From Alphaproteobacteria bacterium (GTDB lineage Bacteria > Pseudomonadota > Alphaproteobacteria > Geminicoccales > Geminicoccaceae): DNA of 58,216 nucleotides. Positions 42,454 to 51,200 of the stretch are shown here, one piece after another. The translations under genes and the position numbers were made by a program. Position 1 is the stretch's first letter, and each line of letters begins with the position of its first letter. The stretch is from assembly GCA_030431615.1 (NCBI GenBank), contig JAUIID010000005.1, positions 1 through 58,216 of the forward strand, read 5' to 3'. Under the pieces are notes generated by a model. It ran no database searches and was not told the origin of the DNA. It was given only the letters and a program-made list of their open reading frames with translations.

Positions 42454-44982
42454 TCAGGCCACGAAGCGCGACCAGCTGCCGTAGCGGTGCCGCACCGTGC
42501 CGCGCGGTACGCTGAGCGCGATCAGGGCCAGGGCGCAGGCAAGGTCGGCCGCGAGCTGGTACCAGGTGGCGTCGACGACCAGCACCGTGATGGCGAGCGC
42601 CATGCCCAGGAGGATGTTCAAAAAGCGCGCCGCCCGGGCGACCTCGGCGGTCGCGGTCACGGCGACCGTGAGTGCCAAAGCACCGATCAGATGGTCCGCA
42701 TCGGCGAGAGCGCCCTCCGTGCCAAGGGTGAGCCTCGTGAACATCAGCCAGACCGCAACGCCCATGGAGGCGACCAGCGTCCAGGGCAGGGTGATGCCGC
42801 CGCAGAGCATTTCGCCGACAATGGCGCGGGGCGTGCGCTCGAAATCGGCTTTCGCCGACTCGTCCGGGCCATCGTCGGTGTCGCCGGCGAGAAAGACGCG
42901 CAAGAGCGGCCGCCCGGCGCGCTTGCGGCGGAGCAGGAACTGGCAGGTGGCGACCAGCTCGTCGATCGAATAGGGGATCTGGACGAGCATGGCCGCCGCG
43001 GTGATCAGGCAGAGCGTGCACCACGTGCCGAGCACGATCGGCTGGATGATGATGAAGGTGATGGAGACAGCACCCAGCGGCACGATCATGATGCCGAAGA
43101 GCAGCACCAGCCACGGCATGGTGCGCCAGCGCCGCGCCGAGCCGATGACGCCGATCAGGATCTCCAGGAGGTAGGTGAGCGCGCCGAGCCCGGCATCCGG
43201 CACCGGCCAGGCACGCGAGACCGAGGACGTGATGATCTCCTCGGTGCCGTTCTTCGGGTCGTCGGCAGCACCTGCGAAGAAGGGCTCCCAGACGCCATCG
43301 ATGTGGCCGAGCTGGTAGGCGGTCAGGTAGCGCGACACGTAGAGGCCGAGCAGCGCCAGGATGATGATCGGCAGGCGCTGGAACCAGTCGGAGGGCGAGT
43401 AATCCCAGCCGGGCGGAATGGTCGGGCCGGTGGTCGCGGCGACCCGGCCGATGCCCGGCACCGGATGCGCGCAGGCGGCGCAGGCGAAGACGAGGGCTCC
43501 CACCAGCGTCCCGTTCAGGTAGGCGGCGGCCGTCGGCGCCCAGAAGACGAGCGGGGCCAGCATGACCCAGAGCCCGACCGCCGCCGTCACCCAGCGAACC
43601 AGTGCCAGGCGCCAGGAGAGGGCGAGGAAGCCCAGCACCATGATGAGGAGCCCGCTGGCGACGTCGCTCCACGTCATCCAAAGGGACTGGTAGCCGAGCA
43701 TCGGCGGGCTGGTGACCAGCCAGGTGCCGAGGCCGATCGTCAGGAAATGCGCCCAGCGAAAGCGCTCATGGGCGTCGCGCCGGCGCTCCTCCGCCCGCTG
43801 GCGCAGCGCATCCGGATCGTCCGTGCGCTCGCGGGCGGCTGCCAGCCAGTGCGGCAGCGTCAGGCCGTTCGCCGCGTACCAGCCGGCCGGGTCGGCCTGG
43901 AGATTTTCGACCATGCGCGGCAGGACATCGAGCAGGCGGTGCCGCGGCTGCCAGCCGAGCAGTTCCCGGGCGCGGGAGATGTCGAGCTCGTAGTGGTCGT
44001 CGGCCATCTCGACCATGAACGGGCGGATGAAGGGCTTCTCGCCCTGGTCGAGGTCGTCGGGCACCAGCGGCTCGCTCTTCTCCTCGACCCAGGCCCCGGC
44101 GGCGGCCAAAGGCTTGGGGATCGAAAGCGTCGCCCAGTCCTCCTCGCCATGGATGAGCATCGCGAGCCGCTCCTGCAGCTCGCCATAGCCGGCGGCTTCC
44201 GCCTCGCCGATGAGGATGGCCGTGTCCGCCGGCAGGTCCCGCCGACGCTCCACCGCGCGCACGAACGCCTCGACCATGTCATCCTGGTGCAGGAAGGCCT
44301 GGCCGGTCTCGAGCGAGCCGGCATAGGCATGCGCCTTGGGGTCGCGCTCGTAGATGCGGCGGATCTGCTCGGCGAGGGTCGGCACGGCCGTGCGGTCGTC
44401 GTAGAGGCCGGCCAGACGCAGGATGAGGTACGGAATGGCGCCATGCGCTTCGTGGATCACCTCCTCCGCCCGGGCCTTCGAGCGCGGATAGGCCCAGCGC
44501 GGCTCGATGGCCGTCGCTTCGCTGATCGGCACGCCGGGTGCTCCCGGGCGATGCACGAGCATGGTGCCGGCATAGACGAACTGCTCGACCTCGAAGCGCT
44601 GGAGCGCCTCCAGGAGGTGGCGCGTCCCGTCGACATTCACGGCCTCGTAGGCCGGATGCTCCTCGCCCGTGAAATCGAAATAGGCCGCCAGATGAATGAC
44701 CGAGGCGATCTGCCGGCCGTGGCGGTCGGCGAGCTTCCGCAGGGCCAGCTCGACCGAATCGCCGCTGGTCAGGTCGACCGGAATGAGTTCGCAGGCGGCC
44801 TCCTTGCCCGCGAGGTCGAGCCCGACCACGCGATGCTCATCTTCGAGCGCCCGCACGAGCGCCATGCCGATGCCGCCGGCAGCACCGGTGATGAGCACCA
44901 GCGGCTTCGGAGAACTGGTATCGCCGGCATGCTGTCGGGCTGTCGGTGGGGCAACTGGCAAGAGGCGCTCCCGGTCGCTCAT
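42454..44982 (-). CDS. NAD-dependent epimerase fused to SPW-like and VKOR-like membrane domains
   Basis: About 842 residues. The N-terminal 350 are an extended short-chain dehydrogenase: VLITGAAGGIGMALVRALE (nucleotide-binding GxxGxxG), VIHLAAYFDF, YAGTMLVHRP and the catalytic YPRSKARAEE (YxxxK). From about 400 on come at least ten membrane helices. The first set (MTWSDVASGLLIMVLGFLALSWR) resembles SPW repeats. The second (TAYQLGHIDGVWEPFF, then GTWCTLCLITAAAMLVQIPYSIDELVAT with a CxxC near residue 654) resembles vitamin K epoxide reductase, a disulphide-forming enzyme. The start is uncertain: ATG 44982 chosen, alternatives upstream to 45027; none has a good ribosome site. The fusion is seen in other bacteria as I recall; its substrate is unknown. 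Confidence 0.8.
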   Translation of the reverse strand: MSDRERLLPVAPPTARQHAGDTSSPKPLVLITGAAGGIGMALVRALEDEHRVVGLDLAGKEAACELIPVDLTSGDSVELALRKLADRHGRQIASVIHLAAYFDFTGEEHPAYEAVNVDGTRHLLEALQRFEVEQFVYAGTMLVHRPGAPGVPISEATAIEPRWAYPRSKARAEEVIHEAHGAIPYLILRLAGLYDDRTAVPTLAEQIRRIYERDPKAHAYAGSLETGQAFLHQDDMVEAFVRAVERRRDLPADTAILIGEAEAAGYGELQERLAMLIHGEEDWATLSIPKPLAAAGAWVEEKSEPLVPDDLDQGEKPFIRPFMVEMADDHYELDISRARELLGWQPRHRLLDVLPRMVENLQADPAGWYAANGLTLPHWLAAARERTDDPDALRQRAEERRRDAHERFRWAHFLTIGLGTWLVTSPPMLGYQSLWMTWSDVASGLLIMVLGFLALSWRLALVRWVTAAVGLWVMLAPLVFWAPTAAAYLNGTLVGALVFACAACAHPVPGIGRVAATTGPTIPPGWDYSPSDWFQRLPIIILALLGLYVSRYLTAYQLGHIDGVWEPFFAGAADDPKNGTEEIITSSVSRAWPVPDAGLGALTYLLEILIGVIGSARRWRTMPWLVLLFGIMIVPLGAVSITFIIIQPIVLGTWCTLCLITAAAMLVQIPYSIDELVATCQFLLRRKRAGRPLLRVFLAGDTDDGPDESAKADFERTPRAIVGEMLCGGITLPWTLVASMGVAVWLMFTRLTLGTEGALADADHLIGALALTVAVTATAEVARAARFLNILLGMALAITVLVVDATWYQLAADLACALALIALSVPRGTVRHRYGSWSRFVA

Positions 44983-45220
44983 GGAGAGTTGGGCGCGGCA
45001 CATATGAATGGCGGCGCCCCGGCCCAACGGCGCCCGCCACCGCTCGGGAACGGGTCCTGTCGGGCGCCGGTTCCGACGCCTTCGCTATTTTCCTCCTCGG
45101 CTCCCGGCGAGACGGGCGCGACCCGATGCGGTATCGGTATCGGCGTCGGAACCAGACCGGCGGTACGGTGCCCGCCGAGACCGGCGCGTGACGTGAACCA
45201 GCGATAGGGGAGCAAGGGGA

Positions 45221-45598
45221 ATGCCGCATCAGAAAACCGCAACGGCGGAGCTGCTCGAGCGGCTGGAGGGCGACGAGCTCGGCATGAGCGTCGTCATCTC
45301 GAACCCGCACCTGCCGGACAATCCCCTGATCCATGTCAGCGAGGAGTTCGTGCTGCAGACCGGTTATGCGGAAGAGGAGGTAATCGGGCGCAACTGCCGG
45401 TTCCTGCAGGGCCCGGACACGAACCCGCATGCCGTCGTCGCCATCCGTGAAGCACTGCAGGCGCAGACGACCTTCACCGTCGATCTGCTGAACTACCGCA
45501 AGGACGGCACGCCCTTCATGAACCGACTGCGCATCCGGCCGCTCTTCGATGACCGCGGCCGGCTGCTCTACTATGTCGGTGCGCAGAACCCCGTCTGA
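45221..45598 (+). CDS. Short LOV-domain (PAS) blue-light receptor protein
   Basis: A 125-residue stand-alone LOV protein. The photoactive motif is intact: GRNCRFLQG with Cys59, the residue that forms the flavin adduct under blue light. The flanking parts agree: SVVISNPHLPDNPLIHVSEEFVLQTGYAEEEV, ALQAQTTFTVDLLNYRKDGTPFMNRLRIRPLFD and LLYYVGAQNPV. There is no output domain, so it is a 'short LOV' that must signal by dimerisation or by binding a partner. ATG 45221 follows AGGGGAGCAAGGGGA. It is divergent from the epimerase/VKOR gene across a 238-bp region that holds no gene but a short TATCGG-type tandem near 45130-45150. Confidence 0.92.
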   Translation: MPHQKTATAELLERLEGDELGMSVVISNPHLPDNPLIHVSEEFVLQTGYAEEEVIGRNCRFLQGPDTNPHAVVAIREALQAQTTFTVDLLNYRKDGTPFMNRLRIRPLFDDRGRLLYYVGAQNPV

Positions 45599-45780
45599 GC
45601 ACGGCCGGGTCGACCCCGCTTCCTGGCACCCCGCCCCTCACCTCTTCATCCCCGCAAGAAAAGCGAATGCCCGCGATTTGAGCGTAGATCGATATGCGGG
45701 GTGCTGCATCAAGCGATCGCCCGCTCGTCCAGCCTTGCTGCGCCCGGCAATTCGGGTATCCTGCGATGTCATCACAAGAA

Positions 45781-48156
45781 ATGACAGATCGCATGACTGT
45801 CGGTGGGGGAAACGGTCGATCGTGGTTGGCCGGCTGGGGTGCGCGCTGGATCGGCGCGGCCCTGCTCCTCGGCGCGCCGGCAGCGCTCGCCGTCGTCGAG
45901 ATCGACGGCCCCCTGACCACGGTCACGGTCGAGCCCGGCCAGAGCATCCGCGACCTCGCCGCCCTCTACCTCAAGGACCCCGATCTCTGGCCGCAGATCA
46001 TCGAGCTCAGCGGCCTCGGCTCGGTGGTCGACGTCCGCCCCGGCATCGAGCTCAAGGTCCCGGTCGTCCAGGTCGCCGCCGCCGATGACGCCCTCGCCGT
46101 CTCGCTTGTGTCCATCCAGCGGGCGACCGCGGAGGGGGCCCGGATCTTCGCGCCGGTCGAGATCGGCACGGCGATCGAGAAGCGCGACGCGGCGGTGGAG
46201 TTTCGCACCGAGGGCGAATGGCGCGAGGTCGTGGTCCACGCCAATGCGGCCACGACCCATGCCGACCAGGCGCTCGACATCTCGCTCCAGCAGCGCGACC
46301 GGGCAGCCGAGGCCGTGCTCAGCGACATCCATGGCAATGTCGAGGGCAGCAAGCCGGTCGAGACCGGCTGGTCGGATCGCCGGCTGAACGACTTCCTGAT
46401 CGAGTTCGAGCGGCTGCGCACGCTCTCCGCCTCGACCGCCCAGGTGACCTTCCGCGACCTCAGCCGGCTGCGCCTCAACCCGAACTCCAACGCCGTCATC
46501 CAGCGCATGCGCAGCGACCCGCTGACCGGTGCCGAGACGACCAAGGTCAGCCTGGTCGAGGGCGATTTCTATGCGCTGCTCAACCAGTTGCACAACCGGG
46601 CCGACTTCGAGGTGGAGGTGCCGGGCGTCGAGACCGAGGCGACCTCGGCCGATTTCTGGGTCAGCCACGACAGCGAGGCCTCGCGCTTCGCCAATTACGA
46701 CGACGCGGAGATGCGCATCCGGGCGCGCGGCCAGACCATCGGCCTCGGCCGGAACGAGGGTGCCTTGGTGCCGGCGAACGAGGGCGACCTGGTCGAGGTG
46801 ACGGTGCTCGACCGCCCGCGCCTCTTCGCGCCCTCGGACCGCGAGCAGGTCTTCAACGGTGCCGTGACCCTGGAATGGCAGGGCACGGCCGAGGCCGCCG
46901 GCTACTGGCTCGAGGTCGCGGGCGACGTCGACTTCAACGCCATGAAGGTCTCCGAATGGGGCCTTACCGATACCACGACGACGGTCGAGCGGCTCGACCC
47001 CGGCGACTATTTTTGGCGCATCTCGGCGCTCGACGCGTACGGCCTGCCGGGCGAGCGCAGCCTGGTGCGCACCTTCTCGGCCGTGCTCGACGCGACGCCG
47101 CCCTTCCTCACCGTGCTGGCCCCCGGCGAGGACGCCATCCTGCGCGACGCAGCGGTCCGGGTTTCGGGCGAGAGCGAGCCCCGGGCCACCCTGACGGTCG
47201 AGGGCAGGCCGGTGCCGCTGGACGAGACCGGGCGGTTCGAGGCGCAGGTCGAGGCCGTGCCGGGGGTCAACGAAGTGGTGCTCGAGGCGGTCGACCGCGC
47301 GGGCAACCGGACGAAGAAGACGCGCCGGTTCACCTACCGGCCGGATCGAGAGGCGGCGCTCGCCTTCGATCCGGCGATCCCGACCGACGCTGCCGGGCAC
47401 CTCCTGACGCGCGGGCCCGAGCTCGGCGTCAGCGGCAGCTCGACCGCGGAGTCCGGCTCGCGGCTGATCGTTCGCAACGCAGAGGGCGAGGTCGCCGCCG
47501 ACACGCTGGTGGCCGATGGCGGTCGCTTTGCGTTTACCGTCGAGGCCGACGCGGCCGGCACCGCCTACACCGTCGAGGTTGTCGCCGTCAGCGGGGCCGC
47601 CGAGGGCGAATCCGGCTTCGTCGCGAGGCGGGACGCGCAGCCGCCGGAGCTCAGCTTCGGCGAGCCACCGCCGCGGGCGACGGCCGTGCGCTGGCTGCAG
47701 CTCTGGGGGAGTGCCGGGGACGCCGTCGCGCTTGCCGTCAACGGCACCGATCTCGCCATCACGGACGGCAGCTTCGAGACCCTCCTCTCGCTCGTGCCCG
47801 GCACCAACCCGATCGAGCTCGTCGCCACCGATCGGGTCGGCAACGTCGCCGTGCAGGAGCTGGCGGTGGTGCTCGATCTCGATCCGCCCGAGGTGGGGGC
47901 CGCCGAAGTGCGCCGCACCGGTGGCAGCGCCGACCCGATCGAGATCGTGGTCGCCGCCACCGACGCCACCGACCTCAAGCAGGCGGCACCCTACACCCTC
48001 TCGGTCGATGGCCAGGAGCGCAGCGGGTACCTGAGGTACGACCCGGCGTCGGGTCTCTATCGCGAGACCTTGCCGCCCGCCGGGGGCCGACTCAAGCTCA
48101 TCGAGGTCACGGTCGAGGACTATGCGGGCAATGCCACCGTGCGGCGGTTCGATTGA
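45781..48156 (+). CDS. Exported LysM/FecR-domain protein with Ig-like repeats
   Basis: About 791 residues with a Sec-type signal peptide (WLAGWGARWIGAALLLGAPAALA). A LysM-like part follows (VTVEPGQSIRDLAALYLKDPDLWPQIIELSGLG), then a FecR-like section around SLVSIQRATAEGARIFAPVEIGTAI. From about 360 on there are fibronectin/Ig-like modules with repeated bacterial Ig motifs (EVVLEAVDRAGNRTKK, IELVATDRVGNVAVQ, LIEVTVEDYAGNATV). The start is uncertain between ATG 45766, 45781 and 45793; none has a clear ribosome site. The protein should be in the periplasm or on the surface. It is followed closely by the PKD protein and a nucleotide cyclase; FecR proteins commonly neighbour cyclases, so sensing is the likely role. 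Confidence 0.8.
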   Translation: MTDRMTVGGGNGRSWLAGWGARWIGAALLLGAPAALAVVEIDGPLTTVTVEPGQSIRDLAALYLKDPDLWPQIIELSGLGSVVDVRPGIELKVPVVQVAAADDALAVSLVSIQRATAEGARIFAPVEIGTAIEKRDAAVEFRTEGEWREVVVHANAATTHADQALDISLQQRDRAAEAVLSDIHGNVEGSKPVETGWSDRRLNDFLIEFERLRTLSASTAQVTFRDLSRLRLNPNSNAVIQRMRSDPLTGAETTKVSLVEGDFYALLNQLHNRADFEVEVPGVETEATSADFWVSHDSEASRFANYDDAEMRIRARGQTIGLGRNEGALVPANEGDLVEVTVLDRPRLFAPSDREQVFNGAVTLEWQGTAEAAGYWLEVAGDVDFNAMKVSEWGLTDTTTTVERLDPGDYFWRISALDAYGLPGERSLVRTFSAVLDATPPFLTVLAPGEDAILRDAAVRVSGESEPRATLTVEGRPVPLDETGRFEAQVEAVPGVNEVVLEAVDRAGNRTKKTRRFTYRPDREAALAFDPAIPTDAAGHLLTRGPELGVSGSSTAESGSRLIVRNAEGEVAADTLVADGGRFAFTVEADAAGTAYTVEVVAVSGAAEGESGFVARRDAQPPELSFGEPPPRATAVRWLQLWGSAGDAVALAVNGTDLAITDGSFETLLSLVPGTNPIELVATDRVGNVAVQELAVVLDLDPPEVGAAEVRRTGGSADPIEIVVAATDATDLKQAAPYTLSVDGQERSGYLRYDPASGLYRETLPPAGGRLKLIEVTVEDYAGNATVRRFD

Positions 48157-48215
48157 CGGCAAGCGCCCGACAAGCCGCAGCGATAGCGGCAATCGGGCCA
48201 GGACGAAGGGGGCGG

Positions 48216-51200
48216 ATGATGACCAGGTGGCAGCGGAACGGCCTCGCCATAGCGGCTTTGGGCATGGCACTCGCCAGTGGCCTGCCTGACAGCCGTGCGG
48301 CGGCACAGACCGTGCCGCTGAACGTCGTCTACGGCCCGGTGGCGCACACGCGCGAAGGCGATCTCGATCACCAAGAGAACCTCTTCATCAGCGTGCCGGC
48401 CGACCTCGAGGGCCATCTCTTCCTCCGCCTCTTCGACCCAGAGGCCAACGGCCTGCACGACACGGCCTATGGCAGCTTCGGCAACAGCACCGTGCTGTTC
48501 CGCCTCCTCGGCGGCGAGGGCGCCTATACCGGCGTCGCGTTTCCCGCACCCGTGGCCGATGGTGCTTCGGCCGACCCGGAGGCCGGGCTGCCGCTGCCGG
48601 AGGAAGCCGGCGTGGTGATCGCCGAGCAGCGCTTCGGCGCCGAGGCGGCGACCGACGACCGCTGGGTGACGCTGACCCCCTTCCAGGCGAGCCAGGGCGA
48701 GATCCAGGACGGCCGCGCCTATTTCCGCCTCGATGTCATCGGCGAGACCGGCGACGACGGCAATGTCTTCACCTTCGAGGTCAGCCTCGCACCGGATGCG
48801 AGCGAGCCGCCGGACGACGTCAGGCTCTTCGCCTTCCGCCCGACCCTGCGCTGGCCCGGGACGCGCGAGGTCGTGGAGCTGCGCTTCTCGGCCCCGGCCG
48901 GCGAGCCGGCCACCCTGCAGAACTTCGACGGGGCGGCGGCCTCGGTCGAGCTGGTCTCGACCTTCGCCACCCTGCCTTTGCCGGCATCCGGCCAGGACGC
49001 CTGGGCGTCGGGCGACTTCATCGTGCCCGAAGGCGACACCGCGATCGAGCTCAAGGGTGGTACCGAGACACCCAACGACGTCACCTTCGCGCTCTTCGAC
49101 GCCGCCGGCGAGCCCCTGCCCTTCGAGCTGCAGCCGCAGCTCCGCCAGCCGGTGCAGCGACCGGACGCGGTCGGGGTGGCGACGCCGCTTGCCGACTGCC
49201 GTGCCGTCGCCTTCGACGCCAGCGGCTCGAGCGGCGACCGCCCGCTGCACACGCGATGGCTGTTCGGCGATGGCCAGGAATCGACCGAGTCGGTCGTGGT
49301 CCACCGCTATGGCACGCCGGGTCGCTACGAGGCCGAGCTGCGCCTGCAGGGATCGGCGGAGGGCGTCGGCGCCGGCAGCTCGATCCGCGTGCCGGTCCAT
49401 GTGCGCGACCGGCCGACCGCGGTGGCGGGCGAGGCGGTCGTCGCCGCACCCGGCGACGCGATCCTGTTCGACGGTTCGGCCTCGCTGCCGAGCGACCGGC
49501 CGATCTCGAGCTTCCTCTGGAGCTTCGGCGATGGCAGCCAGGCGAGCGGTGCGGAGGCGCGCAAGACCTACGACACGCCGGGTCTCTACCGCAGCGTGCT
49601 CCGGGTCGCCGACGACGCCAATCACCCCTGCAATTTCGGCACCGCCCAAAGGCTCGTCACCATCAATTTCCAACCCACGGCCGAAGCCGGCGAGGCGCGC
49701 TCCGCCGCGGTCGGCGAGGTCATCCGGCTCGATGGCAGCGCCAGCTACGACGTTGACGGCCAGATCGCCGGGTGGCACTGGGCCTTCGGCGATGGCGGCA
49801 ATGCCAGCACCGAAGCCGCCGAGCACGCCTTCCAGGCGCCGGGCGTCTACGAGGTCCGCCTGACCGTCGTCGACGATGCCGGGGTCGGCAACAGCGCCGC
49901 CTCCGACACGGTGCGGATCACGGTCAACGCCCCGCCGGTGCCGGTCTCGACGCAGCCGGCACGACCCATCGCGGTCGGCGAGATCGCCCGTTTCGATGCC
50001 ACGCAGTCGACCGACCCGGACGGCGAGATCCTGGGCTACGAATGGGCGTTCGGTGACGGCGCCAGCGCCGAGGGAGCGGTTGTCGAATACGCCTATGGCG
50101 CACCCGGCATCTACGAGGTGCGGCTGGCCGCGCGCGACAACTCGGCAACGCGGTCCGACACGGCGGAAACCGCGTTCAGCGTGATCGTGAGTGCAGCGCC
50201 GGTCGCTGACGCGGGGCCGGACCAACTCGTGACCTCCAGCGAGGTGGTCTTCGACGGCGGCGGCTCCAGCGACGCCGACGGCACGATCACGAGCTATGAG
50301 TGGACCTTCGGCGACGGTGCCACGGGCACCGGCCGGGTCGTGCGCCATGCCTATGTCGAGCCCGGCGCCTACGAGGTGGCCCTGACGGTGCGCGACGACT
50401 CCGGCGCCCCGCTCAACGTTCATCGCGACACGGCCATGGTGCGCGTCAACCAGGCGCCGATCGCCGATGCCGGCCCGGACCTCGTGGCGGCACCGGGCCA
50501 GGATCTCACCTTCGACGGCCGGGGCTCGCTCGATCCGGACGGGGTGATCGACACCTATGCCTGGCGCTTCGGCGACGGCAACGAAGGCAAGGGGGCCCAG
50601 ATGCGGCACGCCTTCGCCGCCCCCGGCCACTACCGGGTCGAGCTGAAGGTGCGGGACGACAGCGGCCAGGAGGCGGCCTTCGACGTGGACGAGGCGCTTG
50701 TGACGATCAACGCGGCACCGGTCGCCAATGCCGGGCCGGACGTGCGGATCGCACCCGGCACCGAGCTGCGGCTCAGCAGTGCCGCCTCGTTCGACCCGGA
50801 TGGCTCGATCAAGGTCTGGCGCTGGGATTTCGACGACCTGGAAACACCGGTCTTCGAGCGCTCGCCAGGGCGCGTCTTCGAGGAGCCCGGCATCTACACG
50901 GCCCAGCTCACCGTGAGCGACGGCAGTGGCACGCTCAACGCCTCGAGCTCCGACGAGATGCTGATCCACGTGAACCACGCGCCGGTCGCCGAGGCCGGGG
51001 CGGAGATCCGCACCGACCAGTTCATCGTCACGCTCGACGGCTCCGGCTCGGTCGACGCCGACGGCGACACCCTGGTCTTCACCTGGGATCCCGGCGACGG
51101 CTCGCCGGCGCTGACCGGGCGGACAGTGACCCATGCCTATCCGCGCGGCGGCGTCTTTCCGGTGACGCTTACGGTCGACGACGGCACCGGCCTCGGCAAT

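Noticed and set aside
45772-48306. 844-codon minus-strand open frame opposite the LysM/FecR gene
   Set aside because: Compositional shadow; the plus strand has signal peptide, LysM, FecR and Ig-like modules.
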